Positions 6,543-12,881 of a stretch of 13,022 nucleotides of DNA are shown here, piece by piece. The notes beneath the pieces were generated by a model. That model was given only the letters and a program-made list of their open reading frames with translations, ran no database searches and was not told where the DNA came from. The stretch is from Candidatus Desantisiibacteriota bacterium (lineage in GTDB: Bacteria > UBA9089 > CG2-30-40-21). Within the stretch, counting starts at the first letter, position 1, and each line of letters begins with the position of its first letter. The translations under genes were made by a program, and so were the position numbers. The stretch spans positions 1 to 13,022 of the forward strand of contig JACQYP010000065.1 of assembly GCA_016208205.1 (NCBI GenBank), given 5' to 3'.

Positions 6543-7319
6543 ATGGGTATTCAAAATAAAACCGAAGCAGGGATGAGTTTTGTTGAATTGATGATTGCCG
6601 GGCTTCTTTTATTAATTGTTGCCCTGGCAGCATCCACAACCTTTATGAGCAGTTCTCATACGATAATTAAATCATGGGATGAGTCCGTTGCTGTGGCAAG
6701 GGCACAGCAACTGTTGGAAGAGGTAAAGGGGCTTAAGTATGAGTATATTCATCAGGCTGCTACAGCAAGTACTCACGCAGCTCACCTCCATTTGAGTGTT
6801 ATTAATCCGGTTATAATAGGTACTGGAGCTACAAGTGTTGAGACGCAGGTAAGGGTTATTGCTCATACCGAGGATAATTATGTTGCTACTGGAGATAGCT
6901 TTGGTACATGGACAATTACATGGAAGCCTGAGGATGGGACAAATACATCAGTCGAAAATAGCCTTAACGGATCTGGCGGAATCTTTGCCGGTACTATAGC
7001 TCTGACCACAGAAAACCCCAGAACGAAACGATTGTTTGGTATGCTTTCTGTTGGTAGCAACGGTAGTGCTTATGGTACAAGCACACGACTAATGATCTTT
7101 CCTGCACAAGGTGAATCCATTGCAGAAAAGGATATGATGGGGACAATGACCATGAGTGCAAAGTTTATCGATGATGCAGCGGATAATCTTCCTACCGATA
7201 TCTTTCCTGATGATTATAAGCAAGTTGCTGTTACTGTTACCTGCGGGAAATCAGGCGGGAAGAGTAGCTTAAGGTCTTTGACTACCATTATTGCACCAAA
7301 GCCGGCATCGTATTATTAA
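6543..7319 (+). CDS. Minor type IV prepilin / pseudopilin (PilV- or GspI-like)
   Basis: Minor pilin-like protein, 258 residues. The leader MGIQNKTEAG is followed by the prepilin peptidase cleavage site between Gly10 and Met11. The mature N-terminus MSFVEL has the glutamate at +5 and then a hydrophobic helix (about 14-33), the class III signal of pilins. The sequence LARAQQLLEEVK-like (here VAVARAQQLLEEVKGL, about 52-67) after the helix is typical of the PilV/GspI branch. The remaining 190 residues are Thr/Ser/Gly-rich and beta-like, as in pilin head domains, but I cannot name the subfamily. AAGGAG at 6529-6534 with an 8-nt spacer fixes the ATG. It stands 127 nt downstream of pilQ and before a second prepilin, so it probably belongs to the same pilus. 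Confidence 0.85.
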   Translation: MGIQNKTEAGMSFVELMIAGLLLLIVALAASTTFMSSSHTIIKSWDESVAVARAQQLLEEVKGLKYEYIHQAATASTHAAHLHLSVINPVIIGTGATSVETQVRVIAHTEDNYVATGDSFGTWTITWKPEDGTNTSVENSLNGSGGIFAGTIALTTENPRTKRLFGMLSVGSNGSAYGTSTRLMIFPAQGESIAEKDMMGTMTMSAKFIDDAADNLPTDIFPDDYKQVAVTVTCGKSGGKSSLRSLTTIIAPKPASYY

Positions 7320-7321
7320 TC

Positions 7322-7482
7322 AGGCTGTTAGACTGTAGACTATTAGGTTGTTAGGAAAAACAACAGAAACAGATTCTCTCCTTTCTCCTGATAGCCTTCA
7401 ACCTTCTTAGCCTTCCTCTTAACAGTCTAATAGTCTACAGCCTATCCCTGTATTTACAGGGACAAGTCTACCTGAGTAGTTA
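7322..7482. repeat. Inverted-repeat element between the prepilin genes, copy B
   Basis: The left part (7322-7347) and right part (7420-7443) are built of ttagactgt and gtagactatta words facing their complements. AGGCTGT 7322-7328 pairs with ACAGCCT 7437-7443, GTAGACTATTA 7335-7345 pairs with 7428-7438 (11 of 11), and TTAGACTGT 7328-7336 pairs with 7422-7430 (9 of 9). A separate perfect hairpin, TCCCTGTA/TACAGGGA (7445-7462), and the 12-mer CCTGAGTAGTTA (7471-7482, also at 891-902) follow. It shares the 13-mer GTAGACTATTAGG with the element at 3445-3530. Confidence 0.65.
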
Positions 7483-7506
7483 TTTATAGGCAATAGGACA
7501 AACAAT

Positions 7507-8364
7507 ATGAATAAAAGATCAATGTCTGGATTTACCCTTATTGAGTTATTATTAGCTACCGTTGGATTATCTGTAATCATGTTATCTATTTATGCCCTTT
7601 TTTCCGGTGGGGTAAAAAGCTGGACAACCATGGAGCCTCAATTAACCATGCGTCAGGAGACAACCAATGCCCTCTATGGAAAGGCAGGTGACAGATCAGG
7701 TGGAATAGCAGGCTCTTTTCAGTCTGCCCGATTATTGCTTGATGGGATTTCTGTTGGCACAACAACAGAAACAGCATATGCAAGAGGTCTTAATCATGGA
7801 ACAATAAGTTCAAGTGTGATTTATTTTATAAAGGACGACAAGCAGCAGGTAGGAATAAATACACCACCAGGAATATTTAGTCCAACCGAGGATGAGGTTG
7901 TTTGTTATTATTCGGTAAAGGACAAGCCTGCTGTAACATATTCCTCATGGTCATTGAAAAGGGATGTCTATGATTCAGGAAGTATGACTATGGTATCATC
8001 CAAGGTTGTGCTGAAAGAAATAGGCGATACAGAAAGAGTGTGTACGCTATGCAATGGTATCGGCACCTGTTCTGCTTGCAATGAAACCGGCAGGGCATAT
8101 AACATATTTACCTATTACAATAAAGCAGGGCAGGCAATAACCTCAGACAATCTTGTTGCGAGTATAGCAGCAAGAGATATTGCCTATATTAAAATAGACA
8201 TCCAGAGGGATATTGATTCTGACCATGATCATCGATGGGGTGAAGACCCTGTTGATTACAAAAATAATGATGGGGATACAAGGATTGATGAGGATAAACC
8301 AATGGATTTAAGCCTGCAAACCAAGATATTCCCAAGGATGTTGTGGAAGACTACACCACAGTAG
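7507..8364 (+). CDS. Minor type IV prepilin (PilW/GspJ-like) with four-Cys knuckle and Asp-rich tail
   Basis: Prepilin-like protein of 285 residues. The leader MNKRSMSG is cleaved before Phe9; the mature end FTLIE has Glu at +5, followed by a hydrophobic helix (about 11-33). The length and the SGGVKSW and MRQE elements after the helix fit the PilW/GspJ branch. Two unusual parts stand out. Residues 179-191 read CTLCNGIGTCSAC, a CxxC-x5-CxxC arrangement with the CxxCxGxG look of DnaJ zinc knuckles, probably metal-binding or disulfide-bonded. Residues 235-263 are Asp-rich (DIDSDHD, then NNDGDTRIDED), resembling calcium-binding repeat loops of surface proteins. AGGA (7495-7498) precedes the ATG by 8 nt. 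It converges on the TPR gene. The role is probably in the pilus tip or initiation complex; the function of the insertions is unknown. Confidence 0.85.
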   Translation: MNKRSMSGFTLIELLLATVGLSVIMLSIYALFSGGVKSWTTMEPQLTMRQETTNALYGKAGDRSGGIAGSFQSARLLLDGISVGTTTETAYARGLNHGTISSSVIYFIKDDKQQVGINTPPGIFSPTEDEVVCYYSVKDKPAVTYSSWSLKRDVYDSGSMTMVSSKVVLKEIGDTERVCTLCNGIGTCSACNETGRAYNIFTYYNKAGQAITSDNLVASIAARDIAYIKIDIQRDIDSDHDHRWGEDPVDYKNNDGDTRIDEDKPMDLSLQTKIFPRMLWKTTPQ

Positions 8365-8387
8365 TAACCGCTTTAGCTAAGGCAGCG

Positions 8388-8414
8388 AAAAAGCGAAAGC
8401 AAGTAAGCTTTCGC
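8388..8414 (-). terminator. Rho-independent terminator of the TPR gene
   Basis: On the minus strand GCGAAAGC, a 6-nt loop, and GCTTTCGC (8407-8414 with 8393-8400) form a perfect 8-bp stem followed by five T (complement of the A-run 8388-8392). It lies about 40 nt past the TPR gene's stop, between two convergent genes. There is no T-run in the + direction, so it serves mainly the minus strand. Confidence 0.5.
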
Positions 8415-8420
8415 ACTCCA

Positions 8421-8450
8421 AAATCTGTGGAAATCTGTGTAATCTGTGGA
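8421..8450. repeat. Three-unit AATCTGTGG tandem repeat, copy 2
   Basis: Units aaatctgtgg / aaatctgtgt / aatctgtgga in direct tandem, the same array as at 908-937. It fills most of the gap between the terminator and the TPR gene's stop codon. Confidence 0.65.
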
Positions 8451-8455
8451 TTAGG

Positions 8456-9910
8456 TTACAATTTTTCCAGCAACTCTCTTGTACTTTTCGTATAAACATG
8501 CTTTGGTCCGAGTGTGTGTTGAAAGATGCTCAGGCTATTCTTCAGGTATTCCTTTCCTTTTTCTATCTCTCCAAGTGAGTAAAAGGATAATCCAATATAC
8601 TTCAGGGATAGGGCTATGTCTGGATGATTGTCTGTTTCCAGAATCTTACGATTAATGGATAATGCCTGTTCAAAATATCCAATAGCTTTTCTATATTCTT
8701 TAAATCCATACCATGCAAGCCCTAAGTTATTAATCGTCTGAATCATGCATGGATGATCCTGTCCAAAGCTTTTACCAAGGATGGTTAAGCCCTGTTCATA
8801 GCATTTAATTGCCTGAGAATAGTCTTTTAGCAGGTAGTAGGTTAATCCAATATTATTCATGCTCTGACCCACCAGAGGGTGTTTTTCTCCCCCTTTCCCC
8901 CATATTCGAATATTTATTTCCAGTGCCTCCTGATAATATTTTTTCGCATCCTCATACCTTTCAAGGGAGCACAAGGATAGGGCAATATTATTCAAGATAC
9001 AGGTAATTCGGGAATCATTTTCACTCAAGATTCCTTGAAATACAGAAAGGGACTGTTGATAGTAGAGAATTGCTTTTTCATATTCACCAAGGGAAAAACA
9101 GGATATAGCCAGATTGTTCAGATTACCTGCAATATCAAGAGGGTCTACCTCTGGAAGGTTATAGGTTATTGCCAGGCTTTGTTCAAAGTATTTAACAGCT
9201 TTCTTGAATCGGCACAGGTTATCCCATGCAATTCCCAGATTATTTAAGTCATGTGCAATATATGGATGATTTTCAGGAAAGCTCTTAGAATGGATAGACA
9301 TAACTTGTTCAAAACATTGAATTGCCCGGATGTAATCTCCGAGGAATTCGTTTGTTCTGCCTCTCATGTATAAATACTCCGGGTTATCCGGGTCAAGCTG
9401 GCTTGCCTTTTTATAGCTGGCCTCAGCCTGCTTAAATGCCATCTGGATAAATTTAATATTTCCGAGACAATAGTTAATCCCTGCCCTTTCCTTGTTTTTC
9501 CTTCCCTTCTCATCCTCTTTCAAAAATAGTTCTGCCTCAAAATAATCTCTTGTATCAAGCCCATTTGCTATCTCTAATATACCCTTTTCAGACAAAAACT
9601 GCTCCACCTCTATAGCAGCCTGTTTTAGATCAGCAGCAAGCCTTGTTTTTTCACGAATTGCCCTATTCAGGGAGCCGCTTTTTTTAAGCAGCCATGTATC
9701 CAATTTTTCCAACCTGAGGACAATATCCGGGGCAAGGTCATTATAATTAATGACCATCATATAGTTGCCTTGCAGCACCTCTGTTGTCTCTTTTTGCAGA
9801 TCATCCATAGGAACAAATTTATCCAACACAGATTTTGAATCTTGAGCAGAAGTATCAAAAGTACAACAGATTATAAATAGATAACAAAAGATAACGGATT
9901 GCCGGTTCAT
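8456..9910 (-). CDS. Secreted TPR protein, kinesin-light-chain-type repeats
   Basis: 484-residue exported protein. A signal peptide (1-22; hydrophobic VIFCYLFIICC core, likely cut after DTSA) is followed by about 120 residues that I do not recognise, helical and charged (23-140). Then about eight tetratricopeptide repeats run from residue 143 to the end. Most have the 42-44 residue spacing and LNNLGLAWY / YxKAIxYYEQALSI pattern of kinesin-light-chain-type TPRs. Such repeats are scaffolds for protein binding; there is no catalytic motif. AGGAG (complement of 9917-9921) precedes the ATG by 6 nt. It lies about 100 nt downstream of lptD on the same strand, and may be co-transcribed with it, although a 23-bp inverted repeat lies between. 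A role in envelope assembly is only suggested by that neighbourhood. Confidence 0.85.
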   Translation of the reverse strand: MNRQSVIFCYLFIICCTFDTSAQDSKSVLDKFVPMDDLQKETTEVLQGNYMMVINYNDLAPDIVLRLEKLDTWLLKKSGSLNRAIREKTRLAADLKQAAIEVEQFLSEKGILEIANGLDTRDYFEAELFLKEDEKGRKNKERAGINYCLGNIKFIQMAFKQAEASYKKASQLDPDNPEYLYMRGRTNEFLGDYIRAIQCFEQVMSIHSKSFPENHPYIAHDLNNLGIAWDNLCRFKKAVKYFEQSLAITYNLPEVDPLDIAGNLNNLAISCFSLGEYEKAILYYQQSLSVFQGILSENDSRITCILNNIALSLCSLERYEDAKKYYQEALEINIRIWGKGGEKHPLVGQSMNNIGLTYYLLKDYSQAIKCYEQGLTILGKSFGQDHPCMIQTINNLGLAWYGFKEYRKAIGYFEQALSINRKILETDNHPDIALSLKYIGLSFYSLGEIEKGKEYLKNSLSIFQHTLGPKHVYTKSTRELLEKL

Positions 9911-9926
9911 ATTTTTCTCCTGGAAT

Positions 9927-10000
9927 ATTTATCACGAAAGGCACGAAAAGCACGAAAAAGTTCTAAAAGATTATTAATTTTCGTGTATTTCGTGGTAAAT
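9927..10000. repeat. 23-bp inverted repeat of cacgaaa words between lptD and the TPR gene
   Basis: The arms 9927-9949 and 9978-10000 match inverted at 20 of 23 positions. Of the three differences, two can be G-U pairs in + strand RNA and one is a true mismatch. The left arm continues into a third cacgaaaa word (9951-9958). It lies between the lptD stop and the ribosome-binding site of the TPR gene. Confidence 0.65.
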
Positions 10001-10012
10001 CCTAATTTCTCT

Positions 10013-11824
10013 TTACTTCGGATTAATCCTTATCCAGAACTCCTTGTTCCTGGTATATGGTTGAGACTTGAATCCGAGCACTGCTTCCCAGCAGTGGAGG
10101 TCTCTTTTGATTGAGCAGCTTGCCTCATTTACATGGCTGCTTTTAAGACAATAGTATACAGCAGATTGAATCGAGGTTTTTGAATTTAACCTGAGAAAGC
10201 TCTGCATCGTTGCCTCCCATGTCGTATCTTTAAGATAGGTTGTCCCAATATTTGTTGAGCACAAGCTGTTTTGCAAGCAGATCAAGCCTTCAATGCTCTC
10301 AACCTTTCCTTGATTTGGATTAAAGCCAAGTTGAACAGAGGAATGTTTCCTTTTCCATAACCCATTAACAGCTGTGACCCTTGCTGTATTGGTCCCCAAT
10401 TGTCTCCTTGGACGCAGGTCAATATCTGCCCATAACCTCAGGTTGTTGTCATTAGTTATCTGGAATAGCTCGGCAGCAAGCTTGTGTGCCATCAATTCGT
10501 CAGGATTGCTCTTGATGATATATCCAAGGTTCAGGTTTGTATTTCCTATTCTTTGTCTGAGGTTCAAATCCTCTCCATACCACAGAGAATTTTTTTTATC
10601 TCCTCCAAGCAGGATACCTGAGACAAGGGTTGTGGATTTGGTTAATCTATAATGGAGCATCCCGGATGCTGTTGCCTCTATTGTAACGCTTCCTGAGGCA
10701 GCATCTTTTTGAGCAATAGAGGAAAATGTGGTAAACCAGGGGGTATCTCCCCATCTATAGGGCTTTGTCTCAAACTTTACTGATGGGACTCCTCCTGTGG
10801 TTGTAACAAAGCTGTTGTTTTGCCAGCCGTATTTTTTTGCATAAACAAGCCTTAAGAGATAATTATCCATTGCTTGAGTAATAGCCAGATGTGATGTCGG
10901 TTCAAGAATAGATTGCCCGCCATGATAATCCCTTCTTACCTGCGGATCACTTAAGGCATTAAGGTGAAGCATTGTAGCCATATCTTTGTTTTGATACAAA
11001 TAATCTGCCTCAGCCAACCACCTTTCACTGCGTGAAAGGTATGGTCGTTTTTGAGTCTCATTTATATGGTAAAGAAAAAGATCGCTTTTGTTATTTTTAT
11101 TTTTAACTGTATGAGAAAGACCCTTGCCAATACCTCTTTTCTCAACATAATCAAGGAATAATGAACCCTTAGAGTCTTCAGAAAAAAGGTAGTTGTAGGT
11201 AGATTTTACTATATTACCATCAATATCTGCCCAGGATGGAACCAGCTCAATTGGCGGTCTGTTATCCTTAAGGGATTGTGAGTAATAAGGGAAATAAAAA
11301 AACGGGACATTTCCTATCTTAAAAACAATATTCTTTACCACTATCCTGTCATTGGGATAGAGCCTGAGGCTTGAGGCATAGATACCGTAGTGTGGTTTTT
11401 TCAGGTTGCAGCCTGTGATTATTCCATGGCTCAAGATAATATTTGATGTGCCCATCCTTGCCTGCTTAGCCTGCAGGAATAGCTTTCCTGTATCAATATA
11501 TATCTCTTTTGCCTCTCCTTGTTTGTTAGGGAGGTTATAATCAAGACAGCTACATTCAATCGTCCTGGTTGGGTCAATTAATTTTACGCTTTCTGTGGCT
11601 GTCAGATCCCCTGTTTGTGTGTTCAGGCTTATCTCTTGTGCCTGTAGTGATAGTTCATTGCACCTTACAGTTACGCTCCCCTTGAGGTTTGCTGTAGTTT
11701 TCTGATACTGAGCATAATCTGCTTGTTCAACAATTATTTCCTCAGCGTAAATAAAAGGCACAAAGGCACAAAGGCACAAAGGCACAAAGGTACAGAGGCA
11801 CAAAGGTACAGAAACAAACCTCAA
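10013..11824 (-). CDS. lptD: LptD-like LPS-assembly outer-membrane protein
   Basis: Outer-membrane protein that takes lipopolysaccharide from the periplasmic Lpt bridge and inserts it into the outer leaflet. It has 603 residues, shorter than the roughly 780 of E. coli LptD. A signal peptide (1-27, cut after YA) is followed by an OstA/LptA-like beta-jellyroll domain (about 30-155). The family hallmark runs at 133-184: HGIITGCNLKKPHYGIYA, LRLYPNDRIVVKNIVFKIGNVPFFYFPYY. The remaining 415 residues are beta-barrel-like and end with RDLHCWEA near the C-terminus, as LptD proteins do. The start is TTG 11824-11822 with GGAGGA (complement of 11831-11836) 6 nt before it. Oddly, residues 6-23 are coded by an octanucleotide tandem repeat (11759-11806), giving the 8-residue period PLCLCxFV. 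Identification is confident. Confidence 0.9.
   Translation of the reverse strand: MRFVSVPLCLCTFVPLCLCAFVPFIYAEEIIVEQADYAQYQKTTANLKGSVTVRCNELSLQAQEISLNTQTGDLTATESVKLIDPTRTIECSCLDYNLPNKQGEAKEIYIDTGKLFLQAKQARMGTSNIILSHGIITGCNLKKPHYGIYASSLRLYPNDRIVVKNIVFKIGNVPFFYFPYYSQSLKDNRPPIELVPSWADIDGNIVKSTYNYLFSEDSKGSLFLDYVEKRGIGKGLSHTVKNKNNKSDLFLYHINETQKRPYLSRSERWLAEADYLYQNKDMATMLHLNALSDPQVRRDYHGGQSILEPTSHLAITQAMDNYLLRLVYAKKYGWQNNSFVTTTGGVPSVKFETKPYRWGDTPWFTTFSSIAQKDAASGSVTIEATASGMLHYRLTKSTTLVSGILLGGDKKNSLWYGEDLNLRQRIGNTNLNLGYIIKSNPDELMAHKLAAELFQITNDNNLRLWADIDLRPRRQLGTNTARVTAVNGLWKRKHSSVQLGFNPNQGKVESIEGLICLQNSLCSTNIGTTYLKDTTWEATMQSFLRLNSKTSIQSAVYYCLKSSHVNEASCSIKRDLHCWEAVLGFKSQPYTRNKEFWIRINPK
11759..11806. 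repeat. Octanucleotide tandem repeat (cacaaagg)6 inside the lptD signal peptide
   Basis: Six contiguous 8-nt units on the + strand: units 1-4 and 6 are perfect cacaaagg, and unit 5 is tacagagg. Degenerate units flank both sides (11751-11758, 11807-11814). On the coding strand this reads cctttgtg repeatedly and encodes the hydrophobic core of the LptD signal peptide. Because 8 is not a multiple of 3, gain or loss of one unit shifts the lptD frame. Confidence 0.9.
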
Positions 11825-11847
11825 TTTTTATCCTCCGTGGACAGTAG

Positions 11848-11882
11848 ACGAAGCGTCTCGCTTCGTAATCTTAACAGATTAC
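11848..11882. repeat. Two adjoining perfect hairpins in the lptD leader
   Basis: ACGAAGCG/CGCTTCGT (11848-11855 with 11859-11866, loop TCT) and GTAATCT/AGATTAC (11865-11871 with 11876-11882, loop TAAC) overlap by two bases. They are therefore mutually competing or stacked in RNA. They fill the 59-nt gap between the HD-GYP fragment and the lptD start, ending 11 nt before the lptD ribosome-binding site. Confidence 0.65.
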
Positions 11883-11883
11883 A

Positions 11884-12153
11884 TCAAAACTTAAATCCCT
11901 TTCTGGTCAGAAGTGTCATAACGGCATCAACCACCTCCGGATCATAAAGAATGCCCTTATTCTTTGTTATCTCTTCGATGGCAGTATCAATGCCAAGAGC
12001 CGGACGATATGGACGATGAGAGGTAATTGCCTCAAGTACATCTGCAACCGTAAGTATTCGTGCGGCAAGCAATATATTTTTCCCTGATACCCCATCAGGA
12101 TACCCGGAGCCATTCAGCTTTTCATGATGCTGAAGAACAACCTGTTGAAATGG
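11884..12153 (-). pseudogene. 5'-truncated HD-GYP phosphodiesterase remnant
   Basis: Reading down from 12153, the open frame gives PFQQVVLQHHEKLNGSGYP, DGVSGKNILLAARILTVADV, then EAITSHRPYRPALG and YDPEVVDAVMTLL. This is the C-terminal third of an HD-GYP domain, whose full-length members hydrolyse cyclic di-GMP. HHEKLNGSGYP is the HHExxxGxGYP signature. The upstream HD pair, the first metal ligands and any sensor domain are absent: an in-frame TAG (12156-12154) and unrelated AT-rich sequence replace them. There is no start codon with a ribosome-binding site in the proper place; a TTG at 12072 would begin after the signature. About 90 residues remain, so it should be inactive. It is followed 59 nt later by lptD on the same strand, so its former promoter may still serve lptD. 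Confidence 0.8.
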
Positions 12154-12499
12154 CTATACCTCAATTTACATTATACCATTTGTAAGATTAAATATCAAGT
12201 AAAAAATTGAGAAAATCCTAATTCTCATTTTGAACCGCAGAGGCACAGAGAAATATATGTAAAAAAAGAAACTAATGGAGATTATGTAAACCAATAAATT
12301 TATTTACATGTAATCCAAATGATTATTATGATTAGCAAGGTGTCACAAATAGGGATCTTACGCAAGGGGCGTCATGTCGTCTGCTTCGTCGCAGTAGCTC
12401 CTCGCAATGACATGTTGGTAGGCGATAGCTATAGCCGGGATAGAATCCTGGGCTACATTATTGATGCAATAAAGAGGAGGGAGGAAACTTCCGGTCTGA
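12154..12499. other. Gene-free stretch with dispersed repeat words
   Basis: No credible gene is seen on either strand. The first 160 nt are AT-rich and contain one copy of the gaaccgcagaggcacagag word (12233-12251), related to the cacaaagg array, and an imperfect inverted repeat (12280-12290 with 12303-12315). Then comes the GCGAGGAG-type repeat (12363-12415), a near-perfect 16-nt palindrome (12421-12436), and a purine-rich run (12471-12488). Confidence 0.55.
12363..12415 (-). repeat. Dispersed repeat, tgtcattgcgaggagc type
   Basis: On the minus strand this reads catgtcattgcgaggagc, then tactgcgacgaagcag, then acgacatgacg. CATGTC (12373-12378) and GACATG (12409-12414) close it as an inverted pair. 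From memory, the string attgcgaggagcgaagcgac belongs to an intergenic repeat found in many environmental bacteria; the copy here is slightly diverged in the middle. Confidence 0.6.
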
Positions 12500-12769
12500 T
12501 CAATTTCTCTTACAGCGGGATTTTTGAGGAGGGTTTTTCTCTAAGATACTGCATGGTTCAACCTGAAGGCACAATTCATCTGAAACACCGCATGCATCCT
12601 CTAAGCTTACGCCCAATTGATCGGCTGATTCGACATAAAACTTTACTATCTCTTTCATTCGCTGAATTGCAGTATTAACGGTTTTACCATAGCTATATAT
12701 CTCCAGCCTTGGACAAGAAACAATATAGCTGGCATCCCCTTCCTTAAATATTTCTATCGGCAGCTTCAT
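12500..12769 (-). CDS. HicB-like antitoxin, apparently orphan
   Basis: 89-residue protein starting MKLPIEIFKEGDASYIVSCP. It matches the HicB-type (UPF0150) fold: a strand with YIVSCPRLEIYSYGKT followed by the helix TAIQRMKEIVKFYVE, residues about 14-47. HicB proteins neutralise the RNA-cleaving toxin HicA and often repress their own operon. The C-terminal 30 residues are Cys-rich and end in a basic tail (SRCKRN) with no clear ribbon-helix-helix or HTH. AAGGAG 7 nt before the ATG gives a strong ribosome-binding site; TATAAT on the minus strand (complement of 12812-12817) is a possible -10 but has no good -35. No HicA-like ORF lies on either side within the window, so it may be an orphan antitoxin or an unrelated regulator using the same fold. 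Confidence 0.65.
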   Translation of the reverse strand: MKLPIEIFKEGDASYIVSCPRLEIYSYGKTVNTAIQRMKEIVKFYVESADQLGVSLEDACGVSDELCLQVEPCSILEKNPPQKSRCKRN

Positions 12770-12881
12770 GTGAAATCTCCTTATTCATGTTGTTTCTACT
12801 TATATCGACAAATTATAAAAAAAGCTTTAGTCTTTTTGTGAGGGGATAGGGGGAGATAAGCTGACATGCCTAAATTCTTGC

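Noticed and set aside
8393..8414. Bidirectional terminator also serving the second prepilin gene
   Set aside because: There is no T-run on the + strand side; the sequence after the stem is actccaaaat.
11723..11947. 74-residue + strand frame across the octamer array
   Set aside because: It is antisense to lptD and the HD-GYP fragment, is made largely of repeat translation, and has no domain or ribosome-binding site.
12170..12499. Remnant of hicA downstream of the HicB-like gene
   Set aside because: No frame on the minus strand shows HicA features (short dsRBD-like protein with a conserved His); the stretch is occupied by repeats.
12319..12678. 119-residue open frame on the + strand
   Set aside because: It crosses the dispersed repeat at 12363-12415 and then overlaps the HicB-like gene antisense. 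It has no ribosome-binding site and no recognisable domain.
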